In this document: piece by piece, positions 1-11,709 of the stretch
Layout: every line of letters begins with the position of its first letter
How positions within the stretch are numbered: the stretch's first letter is position 1
Assembly (NCBI GenBank): GCA_001465935.1
Contig: LNKV01000020.1
Coordinates: 937,252-1,001,251, forward strand
Direction: 5' to 3'
Length of the DNA stretch: 64,000 bases
Source: Clarireedia homoeocarpa
Lineage: Eukaryota > Ascomycota > Leotiomycetes > Helotiales > Rutstroemiaceae
Translations under genes and position numbers: made by a program
The notes under the pieces: generated by a model
The model's database searches: none
Seen by the model: the letters and a program-made list of their open reading frames with translations, nothing else
Told to the model about the DNA's origin: nothing

Positions 1-593
1 GAGACCCAGGGTCCTTTTTAGCAGGGTAGGTCCGCCGATGTTGGCCATGTCTTCAGTTAATGAGTTTGTGGCTCCCGCACTCGATATACCCGATTCAGCG
101 GTTCTGTTTCTTCTATCAAAGGTTCTGTCTGGAGATCTTCTCATGGTTAGCAGTCAGCCTCTCGATCAAAGGTATTGAAAGATTCCTGCCCCAAAGGGAA
201 GTGGTGGAGGATGCGAGGGTGGAGGACTGCATACCTTCTCTTGGCGAGAGATTCCTCCTTACCCTCCATATTCAACTTCCTTTTCCTTGGCTGCGGACTT
301 TGTACAAATGTACATTCTTGAGAATGGAATTGACATAAAACACAAGTGTTTTGTCCCTCATGGATCACACATTTACTTTTCCTCCTTCTACAGGCATCAC
401 AAGGTCTATCCTTCCGACTCCTGACATTATTTCCAGAATCTATCGACGCCGTGCTACTCATGCTTGCAGAGCCACTCGAAAGATCTCTACCGTTTGCAGG
501 ATTATTTGGTGTGTCGAGGATGGAGTCCAAATAATGTTTTCTGGAAGCAATTGCAATGGGGGCAGTACGAGCTATAGAAGTTGGGGTCGACAT
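1..593 (-). CDS. Zn2Cys6 transcription factor, 5' part (runs off left edge)
   Basis: Predicted nuclear sequence-specific regulator with an N-terminal binuclear zinc cluster. Taking the ATG at 593 as start, the motif reads C65-x2-C68-x6-C75-x8-C84-x2-C87-x6-C94, followed by a basic QPRKRK stretch. Exon 1 is 593-235. A 98-nt intron (234-137) starts GTATGC, has a GCTAAC branch-like site and ends AG. Exon 2 continues from 136 to base 1 and is cut by the window edge. Splicing matters here: exon 2 then reads ANIGGPTLLKRTLGL, which resembles a segment I associate with this regulator family just after the zinc cluster. The unspliced frame stops at about 147. An in-frame upstream ATG at 899 exists, but its extension is low-complexity and looks like leader. 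The regulatory middle domain lies outside the window, so the target pathway cannot be inferred. Confidence 0.8.
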
Positions 594-2606
594 GATGTAT
601 GACCACTGCTCGATCAAGCTCGAGTGGGTCAGTTCTAATTCCAATTCCGTAGGAAGTAATGATTGTACAAAACCAGGCACCGGAAGACTGTGTCTAGACG
701 GATGACTAGCTCTGGACTGCGCGGTTGGCTCCGCCGAATCTGCAGCTAGAAAGATTGAAATGCGGTTTGTCGTAGCCCCTTTTGCCCCTGTTCCTCGGAG
801 AAGCGCGAAGGGGGGCCGAAAGTTTGGTAACGTTCGGGAGTGGTCTAGTAAACGGAGAGATGTGTAGAAAATAGCTGCTCGAAAAGGGAAGCCCAGCAAG
901 AATCGAGATATGGAAATGATATGACTGGCTCTCCCCTCCCCAAACCAGTGCTAGATTTTGCTTATCGAAGGATATCCCCACTCGCGTGCTTGGTCAAATA
1001 TCCTTGACGAAATGTAATCCGGACACTTCAAAGAGCTTATCGGGGTCGAAAGTGGGAAAAGGGTGTGGTGTCGTCTGTCCTGCAATCTGCAATCTGCAAG
1101 AGCCCGGTCTGCTGCTGCAAACTGATGTAGTGCGAGTAGATAAGAAGGCAGGTGGCAGGTGGCAGGAGATAAATCAAGCCACAAAAGCAATTGTGAATTA
1201 ATACTAATGCTGATAAATGTAAGTTAAATCTTTATTCTCTTTTCTTCCTTCCCTCTACTTCTTTGCTCCCACTTTCTCAAAGACTTCGTATGTATTTCGT
1301 ATGGGATTCGGAGGTTGGGGGGGGGCACCGGCCTCAATGACTGTCACTGTTGCATGAACCTGCCAGTGCTTGAAGGAGAATGAGATGATGAATGGTTTTC
1401 CGCGTCATTTGAAGGAGATCCCACGTCCGAAACAATTCAGAGGATAAGCCGTATGTATGGACGGTACTGTATGGTATCTCTCTAACGTGAGTTCGGCTGG
1501 ATGCTCGGCTACGGGGGGGGGGGGCTTCTTAGATCTTCGGAGAGGGGCGTTACTAGTTACTAAGAACAGCAACGACACAGGAACCGTTGATATCGGCCGA
1601 AACGACGGCAAAGAAAGCACAGCGCAAGAAATAGTAGGAAGGTATGATGTGCTTGGTTTCCGGGCTGAGAGTTGCTCTTTAGCTCTTGCTTTCCGCTGGC
1701 AAGTTTTACAACCGGTTTGTTGATGGGTGATGTTTTTGCCGCGAGATAAGGCAGAGTATTTGATACTAGGCTAGGCGTCCAAGACGGCAAGATAGTTGGG
1801 TCGATATCTTTCGGGTTAAACAAAATAAATATTTCAACATAAATCTAGTAATCCGTACCTCGCATCTGCATTGCCGGTACGATGGATGGTCTGGCAAACC
1901 CTTGAGTGATTGGGCCGATAGCAGATAGATTGCTTCCCTGCTAGCCCGCAGTAGTAGGTACTTACATAAGTACTTTGATGTACGAAGGACTGCATATTCG
2001 AGATCACCAGCTTCTCCAGAGCTAAAGGTTACGCACTCACACCAAGCAACCTTTCTCCAGCCCACCGTGAGTCGTTCAAGCCGGGAGCTTTGATCAAAGA
2101 AGCATCCCAACGGACATCATCTATGACACCAGAAAATGCAGCTTCAAGATGAGATGCACCTCCCTTGGACCAATGATGATATTTTATACGTAATATTTGG
2201 TAACCCAAACCCTCTCATTGGGCGTGAGGGGCGTGTTTCCCTCCCAAACTTTCCCAGATTCCAAGATCCCTTGGTCGTCAAAGCCTCTTGGGACTCGGGT
2301 CGAAGCACGGCATCCCATCTGTTGATATTCCCATCTGTTGATATTGGTCCTGATATTGGTTGGTCCTTGTCGGTCCTTGTCGGTCCTTGCCGGTCATTAT
2401 CTATCTATCTTATCCACTCACCACGCACGACAGACATCTTATCGCGGACCTGCTCGTCGTCATTCAAGTCCCAAGTTGGAGCCACTTCGCCGAGATATAC
2501 AGAGCCACTTCGCCAAGGCGTACAGAGCCGTACGGAAGTACAGTACAAGTACAGTAGTAGTCGTAGTAAAGAGACAACGAGAACATTGGTGATATTCGGA
2601 GCTTTT

Positions 2607-2645
<39 letters not shown>

Positions 2646-4379
2646 TGTGAGATGCGACACAAGACAGGATTTCCCGTGTTTGGGTCGTGATAAAAGATCT
2701 CCCCCCAATCCAACCCCACAACATCGCGGCGGTTTCCAGCCTCTGCATGACGATTGCTAAAAGAAATTCACCCAAACGAGAAGAACGTTCAGGGTCCTCT
2801 TTTACCGACCCAAAAGGTTCATGGATGTAACTCAGTCATACTTCCAGTTGTTATGTAATTCCGAGATTGGCGCAAGACAGTTTACCCTGTTGCAATTTGC
2901 TTCATTTGTGTTACATAAAAAGTCTTTTCGGGCGGCTTGACGTCCGCCTAACGTGGGATTCTGTGGGGGTGTGTTGCGCGTCCGAGGTCGATTGCAGTGA
3001 TGCAGCAGAACAATGCAACCTCAGCTCACGTCTTCCGCTATGCGCATGATGGGATGGCATTCTTTGGCATTCTTCTGCATCCCTTTTGCAGTTGCAGCAG
3101 GAGCATCTGACTTGTAAGACTTGGATGGAATGGAATGTCGAATTCGCTCGCAGCGGTGAGGAGAGGAGCGAGCTATTCACTTCCTGCACTGCACTGCTGA
3201 CGAGCTGATGGCGGACATAGCATTCTGTTACGTCAATTTCACTTACCTGGGCATTCTTTTGTTCTTTTGCAGCTCTTTTTCCTGTGCAACCCGCGGCAAA
3301 AAGGAGGCATAATCGGAGAAAAACCGACATGCAGCAAATTGAGTGCACGTGCGGGTATTGTGGGGGTCCCCCCCTTATAATGATACCCCGCCATGTCAAG
3401 ATAAGGAGGGCTTATAAGTAATATGGAAGTCAACGGCGTTCATGCTCATGCGCAAGCTATCAAACTCAAAGCCGTCGATAATCATTCTGAGAATATTCTC
3501 CAGAATTTTGGCTGCCATTCTAATGCAGAACCTGCGAATCAGGAGAAAGCCAACATACCTGTCACGAGCCGAAGTGCCTTTTTCATGGACGTTCCATCGA
3601 CGCTCCATCGACGCTCCATCGACGCAGCAGAGGCCTTCCGTAAGAAGGACTAGTGCAGTGGTGTCTGTTAAGCTACTCGCAGAGCCTTACCATTGCGATA
3701 TCTTACTGTTAGAACACTACAGCAAGTCATCGCGCTTCGAACTTGAAGAAGTTGGGTTCCTTCTGTAGGTTTCATAATGCGCCATCTACCCAATCTGTAC
3801 CCAAGTCTCCTTGCACAGAGCCGAAACGTAGACCCATATTTCATACCTAACCTTAGATTACCCAGCATTACCTACCGGATTCCTCTACATACACTGATCT
3901 GATGCTTGAATTGTCCTCAAGGTTGACTCTAGCATAAAAACAACAGTTGCAATCACATATGCACATATCCATCCTACTCCTTCCATCTTGTAGCCATTCT
4001 AGAAAAACAGGTAGCAGTGTTTTCAATGCCTTTCTCGTCGTTCAGCCCACACCCTGTGCACCTATCACAGCGCTCATCTTGGCGAATGAGCGAGCCGATA
4101 GATAAGAGAAATGTCCTCAACGCCGATGAATCCCATCAACCAATTACAAACCATCTCCATCAGAATCGAGAAGGTCGAAGAGAGATTCATATAACATACA
4201 TTACATACATATATAGATAGATACAATCTGGTAAGAGAGGAAATAATAAGTGATGATGATTCCTCGGGTAAGGCTCTCTTCATATTCATATTTACCTCTC
4301 TACATTTTAATTTCAATTTCAATTTCAATTTCTGTCTTTATCTTTATCTCCACCTCCCTTTGTTGAAACCACGGGCACG
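594..4379. other. Intergenic, about 3.8 kb, no supported gene
   Basis: This lies between two divergently transcribed genes and is long for a fungal intergenic region. It contains short tandem repeats, for example a 10-12 bp unit around GGTCCTTGTC at about 2360-2395. It also has G-runs near 1319 and 1514 and the CA microsatellite listed separately. Open frames here are short, overlap on both strands and show no recognisable domain. The last 100 bp before 4380 are T/C-rich, as in many fungal 5' leaders. Confidence 0.5.
2608..2643. repeat. (CA)18 microsatellite
   Basis: A pure CA dinucleotide run of 36 bp. It generates spurious Thr-His and Val-Cys open frames on the two strands. Confidence 0.95.
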
Positions 4380-6124
4380 ATGGCTGCTTCGCCAGAATAT
4401 GACTTGGTGGTGATTAACGGAGTGGTCGTAACGGACCAGGAGATTAGCGAATTGGACATTGCGGTAAAGGATGGGGTCATTGTGAAGTTGGCTGAGAGGG
4501 GAGGCTTAGGCTTGGAGGGGATAGGGAATGCGAAGAGGACGGTTGATGCGGCAGGGGGCTGGGTTATGGTGAGTGCTGATATCTGGGGGTTTGAGTGTAT
4601 GTGTGTATGTGAGGAATATGGTGTTGATGAAGTATTCGCGATGTGTAGCCTGGAGGAGTTGACGCCCATGTGCATCTTGGTGAGTGGACTCTCCTTCGAA
4701 CCGCGCAGCGTTAGGAAGAGTGTACTGACATTCACGCAGCCGAACCACCATTATTTGGGAAAGGACAGAGTGCAGATAACTACGAGACTGGTATGTAGAT
4801 GTCCCTTCTCCTGTCTAGAAGGAGTATAGGAGTTAACTCCATCTCAAGGATCAAGATCAGCTATTGCAGGAGGAACCACCACACTTATCACTTTTGCGCC
4901 GCAAAGCAAAGATCAACCATCTTTACTCGCTGCTCTCGCGGCAACTCATGACCTAGCTAAGGATAACTGCTACACAGACTATTCATTCCATCTGATCTGT
5001 TCCAACGCCGGTCCACAAGCCATTTCCGAGTTTCCCGCTCTAAGAGAAGCAGGCATATCATCCTTGAAAATCTACATGGTGCGAGCCATCACATTCATTT
5101 TAGAGCCACTACTCACATCCCATAGACCTATGAAGCGCTCCAACTCCGCGACTCCGAGATCCTCGACGTGCTCTTCGCCGCGCGGGCCCAAAAAATCGTA
5201 ACCATGATCCACGCGGAAAACGGCTCCATAATCGACTGGACGATCCGGAAACTCGAAGAAAAACGTCTCTTCGCCCCCAAATACCACGCGCACTCGCACC
5301 CGCCCATCGCCGAAATCGAAGCCACTTACCGCGCCATCTCGCTCTCTTCTTTCATCGACACTCCCATTCTCATCGTGCACGTGAGCTCCCCCGCCGCTGC
5401 GCAGCACATCCACGACGCGCAGACGCGCGGCTTGCCCGTGTACGCCGAGACGTGTCCGCAATATCTCTTTCTCACACGGAAGGATCTCGATCAGCCTGGT
5501 TTCGAGGGCGCGAAATGCGTGTGTGCGCCGCCGCCGAGGGAGGGAAAGGAAGACCATGAGGCGATTTGGAAGGGCCTGGAGAACGGCACGTTTACGGTGC
5601 TGAGCAGCGATCATTGTCCGTTTGTGTACGATGATGCGAAGAGCGGGAAGAAAACATGCATTGATGACGAGTTTCCGTTGGGGAGGTTCAAGTACATACC
5701 GAATGGATGTCCGGGAGTCGAGACGCGGATGAGTTTGGCGCTGAGTGAAGGGAGGTTGGAATTAACGCGGTTCGTGGAGGTGACGAGTACGAATGCCGCG
5801 AAGTTGTATGGGCTGTATCCGAAAAAAGGGACGATTGTGGAGGGCGGGGATGCGGACTTGACGGTTTGGTATCCGCATGAAGGCGGGTTGGAGGAGTTTG
5901 AGCTCAGGAATGAGATGTTGCATCATAATGTAGATTATACGCCGTATGAGGGGAGGAGGCTGAAACAATGGCCTAGATATACGATTTTGAGGGGGGAGGT
6001 GGTGTGGGATCGTGAGGGTGGAGGGGTGGTGGGGAGGAAAGGTTGTGGACGGTTTTTGAAGAGGGGGGAGGGGTGTTTGAAGGGAAGTTTGAGCGATGAG
6101 GAGTGGGATGTTGAGAAGCTTTGA
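4380..6124 (+). CDS. Dihydropyrimidinase / hydantoinase-type amidohydrolase
   Basis: Cyclic-amidohydrolase enzyme expected to open dihydropyrimidine rings to N-carbamoyl beta-amino acids, the second step of reductive pyrimidine catabolism. Five exons give 499 aa: 4380-4568, 4649-4679, 4740-4790, 4849-5078 and 5126-6124. Visible metal and catalytic signatures are DAHVH (H70, H72), the lysine normally carboxylated in SLKIYMTYE (K164), H196 in MIHAEN, H252 in IVHVSS and D329 in SSDHCPF, which is the full binuclear-zinc set. The length is normal for the family. The 31-nt second exon carries the first metal motif, so an ORF-only annotation would miss the active site. Allantoinase or dihydroorotase is less likely because HVHLAEPPLFGKG and YMTYE match dihydropyrimidinases better. 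Promiscuous hydantoinase activity cannot be excluded. Confidence 0.9.
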
Positions 6125-8549
6125 GAACCTAGAAGAACAGATCCCTTAGCTAAAATATAGAAAAAGCACGTCCAGACAAACTAACTCCGTACATCTGGAT
6201 TGGTGCCGTCTTGGCACTTATCAAGCCATGTGAAAGATCTCAATAGTGAACAGCGAAGAACCGCAAAATGATCGTACTGAAAGAACCATAGTATTGCCGG
6301 CTACCAATGTTTCAACGTATACTTCCCCAATCAATCATCGCAACTCAATAAAAAAAATGTATACATAATAAAAAAAAAAAAAAAAACATCCTCCCCCTTC
6401 CCCATCTACGATGGCGATATAGTATTATCGTACCTTCTAATAATAGGAAATATCCCAGCTTTTCTGCCCTCAGAAACAGGATACTCGCCTAATATTCTAA
6501 GGCAGATTGATACACGAAGGGGTGATGGACGCACGTCGAAGTGCATGACGAGAATACCAGATTTTTTTTTTTTGCGATTCTGGGTTTTAACTAAGCAGAG
6601 TTCGAGTTATACCTATCCTCGACAAGACAACTGAACTATCGCCATCCCCCCCAACCATTTAACATAACGAAGCAAGAAGGGAGACAGTTATATACACGTG
6701 TGCCTATGGTGCGATATAGCAATGTATGGCTCCCTCCAAACTCATTCTGTCTGCAAATTTAGGTTGGTAGAGTCATATACCACTGGGCATAGAAGGTATA
6801 GAAGCAAGATGGAGAGGTATTGCATGGTAATTTTTGCTTATATCTAGCAAGGTGCTTGTATTGTAAGAGTATTAATTAGATAGTGTGAGCGACTAACGTC
6901 CCGTCTTGGTTCCTGGTCAATACTCGTGTGTCCAGCTAAATTGAACAATATAGCCTCGAACAAATCGAATCGCAAATGTGCTACATGCGACGTTTTTGCT
7001 GAGATAAGTAAAGGTAAAGGTACTAAAGTAGAAGTCCTAGAATGTGAGCGATCATCCTCCTTTCCGCTTCGGTATCACAATCGAAGAATGCGGGGGATAC
7101 TGTACTTCGACTACGCGAAAATGAAACACCGATATCTGAGCCAAATCCCATCCTATGGCATTATAGCCTTTGATAGGTGCACTTTGGAAAGGTCGAAGAT
7201 CAGACCAAATTAAAGGAGTCGGGTCGGAAAATAGCACGAGAAAGGCAAGCTTCCGAACCGTAAGCAGTTACGTTGCACAAGACCCGGATGTAGCACCCAA
7301 ACTAAAGGGAAAAAAGGAAGCTCGAGGGAGGGCTTGAGGTCACGGATTGTGATCGGATGAACTACACCTAATCACTTCTTGGCCATCTCTCTCATGTGAT
7401 TGGGGGCGTCGGGGGGGCCAATCAGATTGGATGGAATCCGTCATCCTACCCTCCTGCGAGGAAACGGTCGAGAGTCAGCCGAAATGCATGTGGAGATGAA
7501 GCCAAGTATGGCCATCCTGTGCTGTGGCGATGGTGAACGCCCACTACATGCGAAGACAGCAATGGGAGAATATCGAAAGCAACATGCTGGGAATCAGATG
7601 AAGATATATATACTCCTTGCTTCGCGTTCACTCTTGTCAGCTCTTCGGATCCTCGCGGAAAGCTGACCGCAAGCGGCGCTAGGTCTTTTTATTTGGCCGA
7701 GAAGGTGGGGAAAAGATCCACTAATGCCTTGAGGGGTTTGGGGAAAAAGAAGCTACCACCGTGGAGATGGCTGGGTTATTGCTTGATTTGACGGCAGACG
7801 GCAGACGGCACCTGCGTTTTGTGGCTACGGCTACGATAAGAGAAGACCGAAGCTGCAGCGCGTACTTGGTACGGTTAAGGTGACAGGAAGGGAGAGAATA
7901 GGGGAGAGCGAGAATAGGGGAGAGCGAGAGCGAGAGCGAGAGTGGGTAGAGTCTCCTGTAGAATCTTACCTATACCTGCAGATATAGTCTCGCCAAGTTC
8001 ATCTCGAAGGAAAGGGGCAGGAAAGGAAGGGAAAGGAAGGGAAAGGAAGGGAAAGGAAAGGAAAGCAAAGGTACTGACTGTGTGTATTTCCCTTTCCATT
8101 TCCATTTCCATGTACTTCGTACCTCTCATCCATCCCATTCCCATTCCCTTCCATTTCATCCCATCTCATCTCACATTGTACCGTTGCTGTTCCTACACCT
8201 CCACCCACACCTACACCTACACCCACATACATCCTCAGTACTTACTCGCGGGATTGCTTCCCGCGCCTTAGAGGGATGGGCATCCATGCACGCTTACATG
8301 TATTGAGTCTGTGCCGAACAGCCAAAAGCTGCGGCTTGTCCGACGTCGAAAATCATCAACTGAGGTTGAACGTTCCTTTGAATAAATAATCTTCGCCCAG
8401 AACTAAACGCAGACGCATGATTTGTTAATAATAATCACTACTGGTGCAGCTCTTCTATACAATGCGCATAGCAACAACGCCAACCTCAAATGATTCGCAT
8501 TCACTACACTCACCGCACTTGACCAACCTCCAATTCTAGGTTCGCGAAT
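6125..8549. other. Intergenic, 2.4 kb
   Basis: This holds the 3' flank of the dihydropyrimidinase gene, with A-rich tracts at about 6346-6387, and the presumed long promoter/leader of the NDT80-like regulator. The distal part is simple-sequence purine and pyrimidine DNA. No coding feature is supported. Confidence 0.5.
7905..8170. repeat. Polypurine then polypyrimidine low-complexity tract
   Basis: GAGAGCGAGA-type repeats near 7905-7940 are followed by GGGAAAGGAA units at about 8015-8064. Pyrimidine-rich CCATTTCCATTT units follow at about 8090-8165. The strand asymmetry flips from purine to pyrimidine within 100 bp. It lies about 400-600 bp upstream of the NDT80-like gene. Confidence 0.8.
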
Positions 8550-10524
8550 ATGGCAGCTTATGATACCCTGACCATCTCATCTACAACTGCCTCGAACGAC
8601 ATTCTACGATTAACCGCCCCGGCATCCGTCACTCTCGGATTTAATATGGATGCTTTTGATCATGATCTGAATTTCGAGGCGGATGGTATCTTGTGGGTCT
8701 ACTGCTGTGCCTCTGCATCTTGGAGACGCGCAAGGCGTGGGCGAGGAGATTTGCTAACAAATGGCCGATAGAGATGATGTAAATACGGGAATGCCCACAT
8801 TACCATTTACCCCCTCGTACGAGTTATCCGATGCCTTCTCTACCACTTTCGAGGATCCTTTTTCCTATCAGTCCGGCACATTCGATTCTTTGATGGGAGA
8901 ACAAAACCAAGACAATAATGCCGAAACAAACTCGAGCGATCCGGACAACAAATTGCTTGGATTTGGAGCACCTATAATGAAAGCACCCATTCTAGACGAC
9001 AAAGGACAAACCTGGCCGGGCATGTCTGCAGAACTATACGGCATGTTCTTTGTCGCGGAAGATGTATTTGGCGCGGAAACTGCGGGTCGACCAATGGAGC
9101 TGACTTGCTACCGGCGCAATCTATTCCAAATATCTGGAAATATCACACTTTCGCGATCGATATGTAGCATGCTGAATGAGCAAGGCCAGCAAATACCAAT
9201 ATATGATCTGGCCGCAACAATATCTGCGATCGAGAGCATTGAAGGGAAGAGCACCGAGATCATAAGTGTTCCATGGAAGACGGCAAATATGACGACTTCG
9301 GAGGATAAGGCGGGCGCTGTACCATCGCAGTGGCCCTTGGACTTGAGCATCAACCCGGAATTAGACCCTACGTGCGTGACGATACCTATTGCGTGGAAAC
9401 GACTACAGTTCAAACATGCCACGGCAAACAATGGCAGGAGGAAAGGATTGCAACAACATTACGTTGTGCAGATTAACCTTCTGGCCACATTGGCTACTGG
9501 GGATAAGGTTAAATTGGCTGAAATACGGTCTGGGCCGATTATCGTGAGAGGGAGAAGCCCGAGGAATTTCGATAGCAGGAAGGATGTCCAGTTGAGTGAC
9601 AAAAAGCCCGAACCAAAGGCGAGGAGCATGAGTAGTGAAACAGTAACGACGGTGAAAGTTGATCCGGCAGCTGTACAAACATCATATAAGTTCTATGCGC
9701 CAAATGTTGTCCAGGTGGGTTTCATCTTTCTTTCCTGTCCCCTATCATCTTTTTTTCTTCTTCTTAAGATTGCACTCCTGCTAACTTTCCCCCAGACATC
9801 ACTAGACCTACCGGAATGGCCCAATCTCGCATCTCCGGCATTACCACCAGAACCGCCCACTCCCACCAATCGTTCCAAAAAAGCCGCAACTTCGACATCA
9901 AGCTCACATAACCGTCCTCCAGTACCCAAGACTCGCTGGAAAGCAGAACCATTACCCCCGAAAGCCCAACCCCAGCCAGCCGCTGCGCCTATAGATTTAT
10001 CTTTGGCAGATGATGATCCTGGTGTTTCTTCAAGCACACAGCCATACTCGCTGTCTCGACATTCTTCCGCTGCTTCGGAGAAAGACAGAACGGTTGGTCA
10101 TAAAGGTGGTGCTGAGAGGGATGGCAACGGTAGTTCCAAGGCTGCGAAAAAGATGCTTAGTGTGAGTAGTCCGGAAGACAACGAGGAGGCTTTGTATGAA
10201 TATTTTCCGTTGAGTTTAGATGATTGGTAAGAGTTCCCTTTCTTTGTTGTATTAAGAGTTTTTCCCCCGTTAGCCAATTTGTTTACCTGTGCCCTTCTTT
10301 TTGAGGAGAGTGCTCGCTTGGGCGCTGGCTCAATCTAGGCCCAAAGCCTTCCTTCTTCCATGACTATCTTGAAGGCAAGAGAGCAAAGCTAACACCAATC
10401 TAGGATGCCACCAGTAGATGCAATATACAGACCTCACGTGGTTCACCATACCATTGTGCCAGCGGACCTAAAAGCGCAGCAAGTGAAAAGCAAAACGAAG
10501 CGATATTTCTCGGCGGATGATTGA
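8550..10524 (+). CDS. NDT80/PhoG-like DNA-binding transcription factor
   Basis: Predicted nuclear regulator of the NDT80/PhoG (p53-like immunoglobulin fold) family. Fungal members control meiosis, extracellular proteases, nutrient response or heterokaryon incompatibility. Four exons give 542 aa: 8550-8685, 8774-9714, 9796-10226 and 10404-10524. The DNA-binding domain lies in the middle of exon 2 and ends with the diagnostic IVRGRSPRNFDSRKDVQLSDKK-type segment. A Pro/Ser-rich tail follows. The open frame appears to stop at 10230 (DDW then TAA), but that TAA lies inside a good GTAAGA donor. Joining to the CTAG acceptor at 10403 keeps the Trp and adds a C-terminus containing MPPVDAIYRPHVVHHT, which looks constrained. 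The intron has a GCTAAC branch site. Start choice: first ATG of the frame, followed by a plausible N-terminus. Which NDT80 paralog this is cannot be told from the sequence. Confidence 0.88.
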
Positions 10525-11597
10525 TTGTTTGATGGATCGATCATGGAGTTATTTACACGAAAGGAGTTAGGATGATGAATAGGATGACAGCAATGACAGC
10601 GGCGACTCTTCCGGGGGGAACTGTTATGATATGACATGTTATGGGAGGCAACTGGCAACTTATACCCGATACGAAAGGTTTATCATGAGCGGATTAAGCG
10701 GAGCACGTGGAACGGAGCCTGAGGCTACAGGACGTCGGGTATTTGTATATTTTACTTACTGTTGTATACTAGATGAATGGGATGTCTGTGATACCATACA
10801 TGCTTGGGTGGATGGTGATGTTGATATTTGTTTCAAGTGCAGGGGAATCAGTAAAGATTCGAAGGGATGCTAGCACGAACGCTCTGCGGGTGGCAGCCTT
10901 CTATCAAACATTCAATGAACTCGCGAATGATTTTGATGCTGAGAGGTCAGAAGTATCAACTTCCTGACAACTTGAGTAGGAGCATCAGGCGAGTGCCTTC
11001 CTTCCCCTGTCTGGCACGCTACGTATACGCTCTTGCGCGGAGATACTTGGCGGCTGGGTTCGCAATGTGTTGGTGGAATATGATTCAATCGCCCTGGCGG
11101 AAGATGTAAACAACTCAGGAGAACCTTGGATGATGACGACGAGCAAAGTTGCGTTGGCGAGGCGGTCACGACGGTGCAGGCGGCAGGGTTGGGGGAGGTC
11201 TCAGCAGTCCGTCCTTTGTTTCGTGAGGTATTTCTTCTAAATTGGAGATTGATATTGTTCGGGAATGGATCTTCCATGCTATCTAGGTAGTATTGTTGGT
11301 TTTTTTGGGGGTGCAGTTGAAGGATGTGTCGTGGGACGATTCGTTAGGCTACATGTTTCCTTGGGACATAGGCGTTGCCCAACAGTTGAGTTGAGTTGAG
11401 TTGTGCTGTATGTAAGATTTTCGAGATACAAACAGTTAGTGCTCGCGACGCAGCGCAGCGCAGCGCATCTTAACGAACGAACGAAGGACGAGTCGGGGTG
11501 TACGATTGCACTTTTATTTATTTATTTTTTAAATTATCTTTTATTTCTACGCTGTTCGGCTGGCTGATTTCTGGAGTATCGTCTGTATTTGTAAAAC
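10525..11597. other. Intergenic, 1.1 kb
   Basis: 3' flank of the NDT80-like gene and the edge of the decayed island. Short overlapping frames on both strands have no recognisable domain. Short tandem runs (GAGTT at about 11391-11402, GCGCA/GCAGC at about 11450-11467) are present. I see no promoter or gene I can support. Confidence 0.4.
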
Positions 11598-11642
11598 TCC
11601 AAAAGTGACGCCACTTCTAAAGAAGTGACAATTTGGGCTTAT
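11598..11642 (+). repeat. Left member of a 45-bp inverted repeat pair
   Basis: Begins TCCAAAAGTGACGCCACTTC and includes an internal palindrome, CACTTCT..AGAAGTG. The reverse complement recurs at 14643-14688 with only a few differences, and a diverged copy in that second orientation occurs at 34643-34685. The pair encloses the P450 pseudogene. The sequence type (long imperfect terminal inverted repeat with subterminal palindrome) suggests a DNA transposon or MITE end. Confidence 0.75.
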
Positions 11643-11709
11643 ATATTTGACAGTATTCGTTTTGTGGGGGCCAATTCCCATCCCATCCCATCCCATCTAT
11701 TAACCCGCG

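Noticed and set aside
2136..2775. Overlapping open frames of 80-180 aa on both strands
   Set aside because: They are created by the CA microsatellite and short tandem repeats (runs of Thr-His or Val-Cys); no domain and no consistent strand.
7875..8306. Frames of 70-110 aa in all phases
   Set aside because: Low-complexity purine/pyrimidine DNA yields long stop-free frames by composition alone.
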